64,000 nt of DNA from Balanoglossus misakiensis (Eukaryota > Hemichordata), in contig CM082586.2 in the NCBI GenBank assembly GCA_040954595.2, positions 62,001 to 126,000 on the forward strand, read 5' to 3'. How positions within the stretch are numbered: position 1 is the first letter of the stretch; every line of letters begins with the position of its first letter. Both the position numbers and the translations under genes were made by a program. Of the stretch, positions 49,470-62,973 are shown piece by piece. The notes under the pieces were generated by a model. It saw only the letters and a program-made list of their open reading frames with translations, was not told the origin of the DNA and made no database searches.

Positions 49470-49483
49470 GTTTCTATGGAAAC
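49470..49483. promoter_or_regulatory. Second RFX X-box of a close pair
   Basis: GTTTCTATGGAAAC fits GTHNYY-AT-RRNAAC. Together with 49349 it forms a pair within 135 bp, with no known gene nearby. Confidence 0.45.
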
Positions 49484-50092
49484 ACGGGAGGACACTTTTG
49501 TTGACAACGGAAAAAATAAACCACAAAACGATGTTCGTCTGAAGATCCCTAAAATAACATAATTATTTCACAATGAATTATGAATTCCCATAAAAACATT
49601 TTGTTTTATCAAAATGACGGCGATGCTTTTATAATGATATTGTTATTATATTATTTCATAATAATAGAGTTGGAGCGCCACTGAACGGATTAAAATTCAG
49701 AGCAAAGTAACCCCTTCGTTCTTTGCTATATTAGAGCTTATGTTTAATCGTTTCAAGCGTCCAAAATTGGTCCTCATCTAACTAAAAGAAATGCCTTTTT
49801 CAGCTTAGTATAAAAGAAAAGTTTAAGACATTGGCAAATATGTAGGCATTCTGAATTTCAGAAGTTTCAGATATTCTCTAATCCGCATCCGTATTGCTTT
49901 GAAGGCATTAGCTAATTTGTACCCATATTGAATTTCAGCTCTTGGCTAACTCTTTAACCGTCTTGTTCTGTCATCTCTACATTTGTAGGGTGATCAATAC
50001 TATCGAAGATCCCTGGCTGATTGCTGATTAATTCTTTCTACCGCAATAATAGCCTTGTCCTTTAAAACGGTTTTGTTAATATTACCATGGAC

Positions 50093-50124
50093 ACTAGAAA
50101 AAACATCGTATTGTTTTCTCTAGT
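50093..50124. other. 13-bp inverted repeat with 6-base loop
   Basis: ACTAGAAAAAACA and TGTTTTCTCTAGT pair with one mismatch around TCGTAT. It is too short for a microRNA precursor; function unknown. Confidence 0.4.
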
Positions 50125-50933
50125 ATGTATTGCATTACTTGCTTGATTTTTGCAAGAGCTTTGCTCGCCATATATATGCAGTGGTAAAATTCAGACTGAA
50201 GACGAAGTGGTTTACATGATAAATAGGAGAATTTATATCGGGGTGTATAAGCCGGACTTCAAATTGACCTGTTTACTCTTTTTTCGGCCCCAAAATTCTG
50301 TGGTTTAACAGATTTTCATTCCCAGTTCATTTCAGGCGTGATTAGTTTATTCCAATCCAATAAACATCGTAATTTACACAATTAACATTAACGTACATTA
50401 AAATTGCGAGATCTAGAGACTGAGAGATGTTACAATGACAACGATGTCTCTTGTTTGGTGTTATGAAAGAACCAATCAATACATTCAAGAATCCACTTCA
50501 TTGTATAGCTCCCTCACAAGTGCGAACACGAATCCATACAAACCGTTTACCACTGTAAAGGTACACCTGTGTTCATGTATACGTAACTTTCCTATCTAAA
50601 GGTCGTCTCCCTGGGTCGTCAACAAATCCTCACATGAATAAAGTGTGAAAGCCGATTGCTAGAAGTGGCCATGGCAGTATATTTCTTTCCCTTAACGACA
50701 AAGAGCTGCATTTTATTAGAACGCCATCTTTAATTCAATGGCTATTTCTTTCATGCATAGCAAAAAATCAACCTCACATTAGCAAAGGTCATATTCATCA
50801 ACGGAATTCGATCATTAGTCCGTTTGTCCGTGGCTGGTATGAGCACAACCGATACAAAAGAAAATTGGCAGAGCAAGATCGACCCAAAACAAACGGTCTT
50901 CGACGCCAATATCAGATAGCCGACGTTGACACC

Positions 50934-50947
50934 GTTGCCATGGTGAC
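50934..50947. promoter_or_regulatory. X-box-like RFX site
   Basis: GTTGCCATGGTGAC fits the looser RRNRAC right half-site with the AT spacer. Confidence 0.4.
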
Positions 50948-52884
50948 GCTGAGCTGTAGTATTCAAATTTTCTGTGTCAAATCTTCGAAGGGATGTTCCA
51001 TGATTAATCTTTATTGTGTATCAATAAAAATAGCTTGTTCCATTTTATTGTCGCCCGTCGACACAGTATTGGCTAAGTACCTCAGCCTATACCATGCGAG
51101 AGAGGGTGACATTCATTGCACAGCTGGTCTTGGCAAATTTAGCCATATTCATATGTCCAAAAACACACTAATTCAATTAATCCAGTGCAGTGGTTATAAA
51201 ATCATTTTATACAGAATCGAGTATGGCAACCACTGCCTACATTCATCTCATTCTAACACCGCATGTGAAAAAGACCCCTAGCAATCTAATTGCCATTTCT
51301 GTAATAAAAGTCTAAAATCTCAATAAACGGCCAGGGTTTTCCAATTAATGTGGTCAATAATACTGAGGCCAACAAGGTATTTCATGATTATTTTGTGCGA
51401 GTCTCTAACAGCCAAAAAGCACATGGGTCTATTATTTGGTCACTGAGTCAAAGACTTCTGTAAACCATTTAATCAATCGGGCGGTGTGTATAACGAATAA
51501 CCAAACTCTGCAACGTCATGGTCAAAGAGCATTCCAGGCTGAATGTGCGTGGTCAATGTAACGGTAAAGCGCTTTCTTAAACCTAAAAATCAATGTATTA
51601 AAAAAAATTGGTTGGTGTATGTAATGGAAAGAACAATTAACCGTGGCTTCTCAGGTGTGCGCTCGCACATTTCTTTGTATAGATAAATTTTGCAAATTGT
51701 ACATGAGGGAATTTATGTGGCTTCGAAAATGCTTTCAGAAAATGGAAATCGTTATTTAACGAATTCGCCAGATAAAAACTCGTCTATACAGTGGAGAGGA
51801 GAGAGTCAGAAATCAGCAAAGCATCTATTTTTTCTTTCTTCTTTTCAGATGATTATTCTCTCCCCCCCCCCCCATCTCCCTCACCCCCATCCCACCACAC
51901 ATAATGGGTATGTGACACATGATCTCACAAATTGTGATAAAACCCTAAAGTGCGCATCAAGCACATTGGGAACTTTTTGTCACGATGCAAAAGCCTTAAA
52001 AGTGTCAGCAGAAAACAAGTCGTGATAGGACATGAAAATTAGAGTCAGTTTCAAGAATTCCATTTCCTCAAGCATATGTGCACTTTTGCCTAGCCGTTCC
52101 TAGATTTATCGATTTTCCCCAAAAGGTAATAATTGTTGGACCCAGCCTTGAGTGAAAAGACCGTATTGTAAATGAATAAATATCTCCAGATGGATGACAA
52201 TCTCCGTGTTGAAAACGTATTGGTGCTTTTTCATCGATTTCCTTAGCAATAAATAACAAAACTAACTGGAAGATGCAGCATAACGGAAATGGAATGTACT
52301 CATTGTGAAAGTCCTTCACTATATTCATTAATACTCTTGGATGTGATATTTTGTCGAAGCTCTTGCTTGATCTTTAGTTTCAATAACAGAAAAACAAAAA
52401 CAAAAACAGCGACGGAAAAGTTAAGAAACTCGTTAGTTCTGATCAGAAAGTCCTTAAGTTTATTATCTGCGATGTGGCGTATCAACAAATGCCAAAATTC
52501 ACAAAGTGACCTAGATATTAGTTGCAACAGTAAATAACTCACCGTGGCACACGAGAAAATTCATTCTGGTCAGCTGTTTGCTAAAAATGGAATTTCGATT
52601 ACAGCTTAGAATTTGTAAAATTAAAATTCGATTGTGAAGGAAATACAGAGTGGAAAATGAAATCTGTAATAGAATTCGTATTGATTGAAACGTGTTCGTA
52701 TAGATTCTGTGCACATAAACAAGCATCTGTATGTATTAGAAAACTCAATTTCCGGGAGATGATAATTATAGTTTGCAGGACAATTTCCAACTTTGGCTCC
52801 AAATATGAATCAAACTAGCCGAACAGGCGCGTGTGGAGACTAAGACACAAAGACGATAAAAATGAGTGGAGGGCGTATTTCTTC

Positions 52885-53010
52885 TGCGCAGGCGTTGTGG
52901 TTAGAGAGTGAGAATCTGGTCGGAGTATTGTGGGTATGAACGTTGTCACGTCGTGACACTGAGCAATGGACGCCAGTGACGTCACTTCCCGTTGTTTCTC
53001 TCCGCCATGG
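52885..53010. promoter_or_regulatory. Promoter-like cluster: NRF1, CRE, ETS and YY1 motifs
   Basis: TGCGCAGGCG (52885) resembles NRF1. TGTCACGTCGTGACA (52944-52958) is a 7-bp inverted repeat. TGACGTCACTTCC (from 52978) combines a full CRE with an ETS core. CCGCCATGGAG (from 53002) is a YY1 core on the minus strand. The mix is typical of housekeeping promoters, but no gene is seen on either side. Confidence 0.4.
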
Positions 53011-56000
53011 AGTAACTCGAAGAGCACTGAAGACACTGAGAGATTGTCATGTATGTGTTTAGCTCTCTTGCGCTGGTAACGGTTGTCTGTGTAGACTGTA
53101 GTTTGCTCCTCGGGGTGTTGTTGAGCGGAAATAAATTATATCCAGTGACTATAGCGCACATAGTGGACGTATGCGCTAAATAAGAAGCCATTATTGTACT
53201 GAAATCTTTTTTTCTGTTTCCTTCCACACTTGAATGATACGAGACAACATTTTACGACATGTTACTATTGGCAAAATTACCTTTCCGCAGCTGTTGCAAA
53301 TTTACTGCTGGGCAATGTTTTGACACAGTAATGCTGCATATACCCCCAAAACTAACAAACTTGTTTTATTCCAAACCTGAACGCATTACTAAAGTCAATG
53401 TTCGCAGAATGGTAGAATCACCGTGGTTTGAATTATCAGCAACTTGAGGGTGTGAGATAAAACGAACATGCACTCAAAAACGGATACTTTATCACGGTAA
53501 TTGACCATAATCATAAAATTGATTCATGTAAGTAGTCTGCGATCAGTAAGTAACTTGCGCGTGTTCGTCATGTAACGGACACTGTTACCATGGCAAAAGA
53601 CATGGGTTCACATTTAATATCCATGTCATTTCGCGTTTGAATCCGTTGTTTGCACCGAAAGTATTGATCATCATTGATGATACATTTTGACATCACGATG
53701 AAATATAAACTAGGGACGGCATTCCACACTACCGATGTTCCTTTGAATATGCGTTGATGTGTGACACGATTCCTTACAGTTGAGATAGCAAATTCACTTC
53801 GTACTGCAACCAATTTGATTTCAAATCACGCATGCCTTTTGACCAACAAACAGATAGGTACGGAATTCGAAAATAACTCAGAGAATTCAATCTTTAAAGC
53901 GAAGCCAGTAAGTTTGTATGTGTTGGGTAACAATGCACAATTATGTCACGAAGTTCCAAATTTCTCTTTTGAGTTTTTTGTGACTTTATGGATTTCTTTC
54001 AAACACACAGACAAAAGAATACTAAATCTACATAATATTATCGCAACAGTTTGACTAATCTCCACGGTACGTCACCTCAACAAAAACATTGATCTGTAGT
54101 ATTGCATCGAGCAATCTCACCCAGCGAAGACATCCTACTCTGCCTATTCATGTACGTGGATATCATACACCATCGGAGAGAATTGTTTTTTCATCGTGCA
54201 TTGGATACTCTGTTACTAACATGTTTAAAAATCATAAACATACAGATCAAGATGAATATTGTAAATTTAAAGAAAACTCACCAAACTACGTCTTATTCAC
54301 CCAAGCTTCAGCGCCAATATCTTTCACGGCTTTCTCCTCTATTACTTGGGTGGATAATTGTGGACTACCGAATTCTGCTATCCGTTGTCAAGTAGAACTT
54401 ATCCAGATCGTCTTCACAAGATTGTTTAGTATTTCTCATGTGCACAGACTCGGCGGAAAGAGAAGACGGTGTGTCGCCTAGGAACCCACTCATGTGTGAA
54501 GTTGAAGTCAGTCGTCCGTTATGTTCCTCCCAACTTATGTTTTATCAGCAACCTTCTGTCATCACAGAACACGGAGCCGTCACCAGAAGAGTGTAATAAC
54601 ACGAAAACACATGTGACAACTTACGTGCGCTGTGGTTGAGTCAAACGTCACCAAAGACCTGATTTTGAAGTCCGCATTTGGGTCTACAGAGCTGCTCCAC
54701 GACACGTTGATATTTGACACAATTCGTGCTTTCAAGGACTCGAAAAGCAGAGGGAGAACATTTCAGAAGGCGGCATCATTGCACCATGTTCGTCTCGAAA
54801 ATCTTATTTTACCTGGGGTATTTTGAGGACTGCAGTACACTCAGGCGGAAGCTAGCGTATATAATCGTAATGTCTTTTACTATAACGTACAGCACTGCGC
54901 ATGCTTGGTTCGGTTGTCACAGTAACATCAATGGTTGATCACGATAAAAGATCAAAAGATTTCAATCGGATTTCACTACAGAGCATGCAGTGTGTACATG
55001 TAGCGTTCCATTTGTTTGTTTGTTTTTTGTTACTATAACAAAAGAAAAATTATGTGTTGTTCCAGCGCTATGCGTTAAATTGGATGACAATGTTACTCGA
55101 TTTCTTTATCATTTGTAATATGTGAAGTGATTTTTCTTTCTTTTACATTGTCTCAGTCTGTCTCTCTCTCCCTCTCTCTCAAAAGACAACGCCCTCTACG
55201 GACGGCTAGGTTACAAAACTCACAATTTTTACCTGACATCAACTGGGCTGGATGTGTAGTAGGCTGATCATATAACTGATTGTACTTGCGGTCAGAAATG
55301 GATGGATTTGAATAAAGGAAGATTCGGTCATGATAATGCCAGATTCTTGGTTGTTCGCTTACTACACTGAAAAAAATTAACAATGCAATAGCGATAAGGA
55401 CCCGTGAACGGTTGTTGAGCGTTTCAGTGTAAAACTCCAACTTGAAGCAAATGAGGTCAGAGCATTTCACGGCACACCTTTGTACAAGTTTAAGTGTTGG
55501 CCTTTAATTAAAGGATGGAAACATTCATTTATTTTATCCAGATACAGGGTGTTAGTTGAAATTTGCAAAGCAGTGTTTGAACTCTCTTCAGTGAGCAGAA
55601 CAACATTAAGAATAAAACAAAAGAAACCACTATCATATCAAAAGTGGACGGTTTTGTTGCTCTAGTAATGCGTTACTGAAACGTCATTCTAATTATAAAA
55701 AACACTGGTTAATTTATTCCAATATTACAATCTTGACTCAAAACGCTGCAGACCAGTGATTTATATCACGCGATGGTTATCATCTATGGAAACAATTGAT
55801 TGACTTTAACCAGAGCAGAGATAGCAATCTTTGACAACCAATTAACAAACTTGGTCGATTCGATTGGACCAAAGAATGATTAACATGTTATCAGCGTTTC
55901 TATGATAAATCAGGACGGTTCAAGCATAACAGGGTGTTCAATTATTATAACCGGGTGTGCGGGCAAATATTTCGTGTGTCCCACTCAAAATACTCAGTTG

Positions 56001-56154
56001 CCAGCAACACAAATTGGACTGAAGGTGAACGAACTTTCGTTATCACACATTTGTAAAGATGGCCCACGGCGGGATTGGAGGAGGAGTATAGACAAAGAGA
56101 TAAGGAGACATAGACAGAATACATAACATGTAGGGTGTTTGACAGACATACCCA

Positions 56155-56178
56155 CAGACAGACAGACAGACAGATAGA
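56155..56178. repeat. CAGA microsatellite
   Basis: (CAGA)n of about six copies in the gene-poor interval. Confidence 0.75.
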
Positions 56179-57000
56179 AAGGTTGACGGCGTACAGAGAT
56201 TGACACTTTAATGACATTGATATTCGAACGCAGTGATACCAACGCAACATAAACCCGACACAGAAACTCAAAGTTTTAAAGAATACGAGGATACTCATAG
56301 TGATTGACATATAAACCAACAACTTGGGCTGACATAGCGTTCTGTGATTTGTGGATGAATGTTTCCGGGGAAAATAGAAAATACTAATATCGAATGTATT
56401 TATGTTGTCAAACATTTCATAACAGATTAGACTGAAGCATATTTAGATCAACTTGCGACCTACATCTTTGGACTGTCACGGGACCGAATAATTACAGCTA
56501 CGGTCATTGATTAACATGGAATCGTTATAATAGCTTTTGGATTAACAATTCGGATACATCATTAATAATCCTTGTCATCTAGCAAATGAGAAGGCTCGTA
56601 ACAAAGGGACAGTGGCTTAGACAACACCATGAAATTTTGTTGATCTCAGGCTACCAGATATTTTTCTTTGGCAGAGTGCTGTGTTTTCTTTTGTTTTCTA
56701 TTGAAACTTTGAGCGCAGTCTGATAAAACCACATGCATTGACGTTGAAGTTTCTCAAGTCTGCGATCTCTTTATTTTAGTCGATTAAACTCTCACGGAAA
56801 AGCAACTTATATAGTTTGATAAAACCGTTCATCTTCTGACGTCTACGACAAAACTGATTCTGATGTAAACCACATTAAAGTGCGGGTCAAACAACTAATC
56901 GAATCCTGTGGAATCTGTCACGTGACCTGTGCTAAGTCTGTTTGTTATCTGATCAATTGTGATCCAACAATAGTTGACACTCTGATTCGTATTAACCTGG

Positions 57001-57064
57001 TACAGTGTCTGTCTATCCCATCGACGTGTTGCTTTATGTTCGGTGCCGAAAAAAAACCTACAAG
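57001..57064 (+). other. Possible 5' UTR exon end of the OATP gene
   Basis: A strong donor CAAG|GTAAGT at 57064/57065 is paired with the acceptor TTTTTACAG at 58150 that precedes the start codon by 49 bases. The exon's 5' limit is unknown, and the coordinates give only its 3' part. Confidence 0.35.
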
Positions 57065-57344
57065 GTAAGTAAACATTGCTTTCCAGCTCAGTTAAATGGA
57101 AAAGTTACAGTTAATCTTGTCAATTGCTCAAGCCAACATCGTGACATAGAGACAGCATAGGAACAATAATTGATAATAGCATCCTCAAACGACAGTAACT
57201 GTTCTCTATCATTGACGTCACTCAATTGACTTGATGTTGAAATAATTTAAAGTGTGCATTGCATTGGGAAATATATTTAACAATTCAATCATTGCAACAT
57301 GCAATGAACTGTTGTACATCACAAAACATGAATGAGGCATTATT

Positions 57345-57420
57345 GAATTGAATTCAATTCAATTCAATTCAGTTCAATTCAATTCAATTCAATTCAATTC
57401 AATTCAATTCAATTCAATTC
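57345..57420. repeat. AATTC pentanucleotide microsatellite
   Basis: About 15 copies of (AATTC)n with one AGTTC variant, inside the presumed first intron of the transporter gene. Each junction forms GAATTC-like palindromic sequence, so the tract can fold on itself. Confidence 0.9.
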
Positions 57421-58199
57421 GAATCAAACTCAAACTGGAATTGAATTAAATTGAGTTGAATTCAATTCGGTTCAGTAGACCTACATTTGTTTTATCATTG
57501 TCTTTTAGCTTCGGCTGACCTGTAAGGTCACCAGTCAGCTAATCACGTGAGTTTGAGGTTCAACGCAAGATAAATATTTATGTTGCGTGCAATAAAACCA
57601 ATTAAAATCTGACCAATACACAGCGGCCAGTTTAGGAGAAAAACGCAAATACCCTTGCCAAAGAGATATAAACACCCGTTAATAATTCATAGTGTTTAAC
57701 GATACTGCGACAAGTACCAGGTGGGACCATCTACCAACAGCGGTACGACAACGCCCCTTGAAACATTTTGATGGCAACAAAATCATAAATGGATGTTTTG
57801 GGAGAAGCCTAAAGAAGCACAAGATTATCTGGACATAGTTGTGGACGCCTTGACATTTATTTTCTCAACAAGTCGCCATGGAATCCAAATTAGTTGTCGC
57901 ATACACTGAGGTTATGTTCACCTCCATTCAGTCAGTGTCAAGTTCATCACATTTATGGAATGTTTTCACGGCTTTTGATACGACAGACCTTTTGTGGTCA
58001 CTGATAGAATATATTTCTTATTCTTTTTTCCCACCTGTTCCACTAATTCAATTATAATTATGAATTACTTGACTTTCGCGCAAATTAAACCACTGCGAAT
58101 AATTTCTGCGGATGTTTTGCGTTTAAAGTAAAGTGGTGTTGTTTTTACAGAATACTGAATCACATTTCTCCATAAAGCTGCGCGCTGTATTGGCCTAAC

Positions 58200-61050
58200 A
58201 TGACCACGTCAACAGAAAAGGCGGAAACATCTTTGGGGAAGACCGAATTCAAATGCGAAGCAATGTCCGACACGGCTAGCACTAAGGAAAACGGATCAAT
58301 TATCGTCGAAGCAATGGATGAAGAAGTAATCGAATGTGGATGGTATGGAATCCGTCCGCAATGGCTTCAAAGATTCAATACTGCTCCATGGTTGCTCTCG
58401 GCGATGAGCGCGTTGATGTTCGTCCAGGGACTTGTGGTCAACGGGTTTGTCTACATCAGTCTATCAACCATCGAAACTCGCTACGGTCTTCCCAGCACAG
58501 CCACCGGCATCATTGTTTCCACTTACGACATCACAGTCGTCGTTCTCATTTTATTCGTATCTTACTTCGGGGCAACTCGCAATAAACCCCGGATGTTGGG
58601 AATTGGTACTGTTATAATGGGTTTCGGGGCCTTAACGTGGTGTATACCGCAACTGACTACCGGAAATTACGAATATGAAACTGGATACGGCGAAGAAGAT
58701 GTTGTGTGCAGACGAGGACAAAACGGAACGGCTTTCACAGATTGCAATGAAGAATACGAGGATCTCTCATACTACTTTATCATTTTTGTGATTGCTCAAA
58801 TCTTACACGGTATTGGAGCGTCGCCCATTTATACTGTTGGAGTTGCATATGTTGACGAAAATGTCGACCATGCTCGATCAGCCTGGTATCAGGGTAAGGG
58901 AATAAAGATTTGGAAAGTCAAATCGTGACATACTATTGTAAGATGGAGCAATAAACAGAATTAAAACTGACTGGATTGTGATAATAATGCATATTGTCTA
59001 AGATTTACACGAAATTATGTATTGTCCACAACAGTAGACCAATATAACATTGAAATATATCTTTCTATTTGTCTGCAACTAATGAGTTGTCTCCATGCTG
59101 TAACTGTCACTGACAATGTCATTATCTTTCCCTACAGGTATTTTAGCCTGTTTCTCCATATTTGGTCCGTGCTGTGGTTTCTTGTTCGGCGCCATTTTCC
59201 TAAGTTTCTGGGTGGATCCACTTGTAGCCGATGAGTAAGTATTGTTGGCGGATGAAAAGTCTTTTTGGACAGAAGACATTAATTATCTTTAATGCGAGGA
59301 ATAATTTTGGTTTAATTGGACTTTTAGACCTTTGACCTCAAGATCATTGGGTTCTTAAAACAATGTCTAACAGTCACGGTGAAAGTACTTTGAACACATT
59401 TCAAAAGTGAAATACGACGAAAATAGAAGTCCTAAACTAACACGTGCATAAACCTTTTTGGTCGGAAACCCTCGCTGTAGCCATCCTTATACGTTGAAGT
59501 AAAAAGGGTTATGATGATGTGGTCGGATTTCATTTTCAGGGTCACCATTACCCCGGATGACCCCGCATGGGTTGGAAATTGGTGGTTTGGATTTTTTATC
59601 GGAGCCTTCCTGGCGTGGATAGTAGCCATTCCAGTAGGGGCCTTTTCATACGTGTTGCCAGGTCTGTATCAATTCAAATGAGGGCGGGCTTTTCGATATC
59701 CCACAACCAGCTCTGGATCATCCGTCTTATTACAAAAATCCAGGATCAAAGAGTTGCCAACTTTATTGTAAGAGTGCATGATAATCTATGGCTCTTCATC
59801 ATGACAGACAGACCCAAAAATGTTTTTTTTTTTATTCAGAGGTGGTGAGAGGGGATTCCTTATGCATCAAAGAAGTAATGTTAATTAGCACCGTTTGAAT
59901 CTCGTTGTTGGCTAATATATGTTGAATTCTAAAAATATTTTGTGGTTTGTTTCAGAAACGAAGGATCTGGAACGGAAATGCCAGGCTCACTATAACGATG
60001 ACGTAGAGTTGTTGAAAACAAGAGCTAATTTTGGACGAGGTTGGAAGGATATGTGGCCAGCCACCAAAATGTTGTTTAGAAATCCGACATACATATTGGT
60101 GTGCTTGGCCAAAGCAGTCATGAGTTTTGTCTTGGCAGGATTCACTCCATTTATACCAAAATTTATTGAAAATCAATTTGGGGTGACGTCATCAGTTGCT
60201 GCCATAATTCTAGGTGAGACGTATTCTACGTAGCTGTACTGGGGGAGGGCTGTTACTGAGTTGTTTAATTCCAATGGTTCCTCGTGTTGTACAAGACAGT
60301 CGAGTTTTTGCTATGCGTGTTATGAAGAAACATAGGCTTAAGGATGCATGTAGTATTGCGTAGACGCATGCGCATATTTCAAGGCATATGTGATGGCCTA
60401 CCATCCTCTGTCCTCAACGAGTAAAATCAAAGTAAAACATTTTCAGAATTTGCGTCTGTTCAGTTTGGACTCACCCTTTCTCCTGAATAAATGAATTTCG
60501 TTTGTGTGTATCGACGTCAAGTAGATTTTTATTGTTCTTTTTCAGCTGTGACATCAATCCCTGGCGCGGCTGGTGGGACTCTACTGGGCGGATATGTCGT
60601 GAAGAAAGGAAAGATGGAAGTCAAGGGAACTGCAAAATTTTCTCTTTTCATAACCGTTGTCACTTTTTTACTGATGTTTATATTCTTATTCAAATGTCCA
60701 ACCCAGCCTGTCGCCGGAGTTATAGTGCCATATGACAACGGGTATGTCCGCTATCCATATGCAGTTATTAATTGGTTTATTTTGATGTAATCTTGTAACC
60801 TGGTCCGTTAATTGACCAATCATCTTTTATTTTATAATGATATGCATATTTGATCTTTTGTAGCACACTCGATGAGGTTAATCTGACGCATGCGTGCAGT
60901 GTGGACTGCCAGTGTGCTGGTACTGAAACGTATATGCCAGTGTGTGGAGTCAATGGTCTCGTTTACTTTGATGCTTGCTATGCGGGTTGTATGGACACAC
61001 CGGATAAAGGAGAGGTAAACAATAATACTATTTTAAAAAACCTACAGTGG

Positions 61051-61108
<58 letters not shown>

Positions 61109-62299
61109 ACACGCGTCTATCTTCATTATTTTTGATTGATTGATTGATTAATTCCCTTTTAGACTTACTACAATTGCAGCTGCATCTTTTCTGATAATCC
61201 CGTTGAACCAGAAGCAGTTTCTGGGAAATGCGAAGAGGACTGTTGGCAAATCTATGTGTTTGTTTCCCTTTTCTTTATCATCATGTTGCTGGGCTTCATG
61301 GTGTTGGCACCAACTACAATTCTTACGTTAAGGTTTGTATCGTCTGGTCTAAGAGTAGAGAATTGTCTGTCTGTTTGTCATCTGCTTTGAGAGACTGATC
61401 AGTGCAGAACAACTACACTTGGCTGCTCAATCGTCGATATGCAGATTATATCTAGAAGTAAGGTACTAAGCCACTAATTTAAGTGAGATTGAATCAAAAT
61501 AAATGAAATAGCCGCCTAGCTTTTTAATCGCCTGTAACATGAGTTTCAGCAGGTAGTTATTTTATATTTATATTTTATGTTTGATAGGAGTGTTCCTGAT
61601 CTACAGAGGGCTTATGCTCTGGGTATGTCCTCAATAATATACAGATTACTCGGTAAGTTAATGCAATTTTGTTAGGTATAAATTAATATTCTCATATCTG
61701 TCTATATACGTTGTTTGTTTACCATAGTCATCGCCTTTTGTCATTTTCAAGTTCTGCATTTTTGTCATGTGTGATCACCATACTGGGATGGGGATGATAA
61801 CCATTGATCACCGTATGCATCAGTTCGTTTTCGTCAATTCCTTTCAAACCATGAGACAGTGCAAAGGTGTGTATCATAACATTTGATAATATAACAATAT
61901 ATGATCACGTTCTCTTGATCACCAGGTACAATACCCGGTCCAATTGTAATAGGAGCTTTGATTGACAGCTCTTGTCTTTTGTGGCAAGAAATCTGTGACT
62001 CGAGGGGAACATGTTGGATCTACGATAATGACGCTTTTGGGTTAAAGTTCACCGTGGTTGGCGTTACTGGGTTCATTATAGCTTCTCTGATCTACATCGC
62101 CATTATCGTCGTATACAAGCCACCCCCTGAATCAACTAAGGAAGAAGAGCTTAAAGCAAGTGCATCAGAACAGCCTATATCTCAGATGGAGGCCGAAACA
62201 AATGCAGCAATTAAGCGTGAGACAAGTACCATCTCACTTCTGGGTTACACCAAAAATGACCCGGATGATGCAGGGAATACTGTAACAGAAACGAAATAG
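58200..62299 (+). CDS. Organic anion transporting polypeptide (SLCO/OATP family)
   Basis: Coding exons 58200-58893, 59138-59234, 59540-59661, 59956-60213, 60546-60741, 60864-61014, 61163-61332, 61588-61652 and 61926-62299 sum to 2127 nt, giving 708 residues, a normal family length. Plasma-membrane, sodium-independent carrier of amphipathic organic anions with 12 expected membrane helices. WVGNWWFGFFIGAF (about residue 274) is the OATP signature before helix 6. Residues about 456-520 are the Kazal-like extracellular loop between helices 9 and 10 (CSVDCQC, YMPVCGVNGLVYFDACYAGC, YYNCSC). The cytosolic N-terminus is about 65 residues, and the C-terminal tail is Glu/Ser-rich. The ATG is 49 bases inside an exon starting at 58151. 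The exact SLCO subfamily is not assigned. A composite repeat begins 275 bp after the stop. Confidence 0.93.
61051..61108. repeat. ATCT tetranucleotide microsatellite in transporter intron
   Basis: About 14.5 copies of (ATCT)n within intron 6 of the OATP gene, 36 bases after the GGTAAAC donor. Confidence 0.95.
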
Positions 62300-62859
62300 A
62301 TCTGAACGTTGTTGGCGCTTTCTAATATACAGTTACGAGCAGATTGTGTTTCAAGGAAAGACTGAGCTTCAAAATATATGTTATCATCAGAACGTTTATT
62401 CTGCAGTGACAGACTGACGTGGGTGCTAACCACATCGCAAAACACGAAGTAACGAACTTGGCTATCCTGTATGTCTCAGTGAAAGACACACGATATATCA
62501 ATTCAGTCAAAGATTATGTTTTATGTTTTATGGCACTTTTTTCAGCATTTTAGATTGCACTTACAATGCATGTGTGCTGAGAGCAAATACTTGACTGTTA
62601 CCCAGCACATTACTTCTGAAATGTTTACTGTAAAACGAGATACAAATAAGCCCACAACGAAATTTGATAATATAAAGTGTATTGATATTGCGAATATGAC
62701 TAGTGACCGTCAGTAACGTTTAGGTACAATTTCGAAATATGTTTGTATACAGGAACAAGTTAGTATCGTAGGATGACTTAAAGTTTGTCAAGTTATATAG
62801 GTTGACCCGGTTGGTTGTTGGTTACTAACTTTTTGAGGCAGACATACATTATGTGAATC

Positions 62860-62865
62860 AATAAA
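62860..62865 (+). terminator. Poly(A) signal inside the repeat head, possibly used by OATP
   Basis: AATAAA in GAATCAATAAAGTG, 561 bases after the OATP stop codon. The same signal occurs in copy 1 at 17014. No canonical AATAAA was noticed between stop codon and repeat. Confidence 0.4.
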
Positions 62866-62973
62866 GTGACACCACTCTAATATACTGTAACTGAAATTAT
62901 GTGGGACTGAGGTCCCAAAAATTGCCAAGCATTAGTAAATGACGAGCCTTGGACCAAACAGCCAATTCAACGG

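Larger units (their letters stand above)
45560..57000. other. Gene-poor 11.4-kb interval
   Basis: Reading both strands shows only short, low-quality open frames and no recognisable domain. It contains several RFX X-box matches (46435, 49349, 49470, 50934), a promoter-like cluster at 52885-53010, a 13-bp hairpin (50093-50124), CT-rich and CAGA microsatellites and a poly-C run near 46937. It could hold non-coding transcripts or distal regulation. Confidence 0.5.

Noticed and set aside
50865-51281. 138-residue open frame near 50.9 kb
   Set aside because: Composition is non-protein-like after the first 30 residues and it contains an X-box motif; no family is recognised.
53584-53597. GTTACCATGGCAAA as a further X-box
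   Set aside because: The final C of the right half-site is missing, so it was not counted.
54089-54481. Overlapping open frames near 54.1-54.5 kb
   Set aside because: Two frames open at once over the same stretch, without conserved motifs or good splice borders.
56880-57068. 62-residue Cys-containing open frame before the OATP gene
   Set aside because: It ends at the strong donor at 57065, and the following exon carries its own ATG for OATP. More likely 5' UTR than a peptide.
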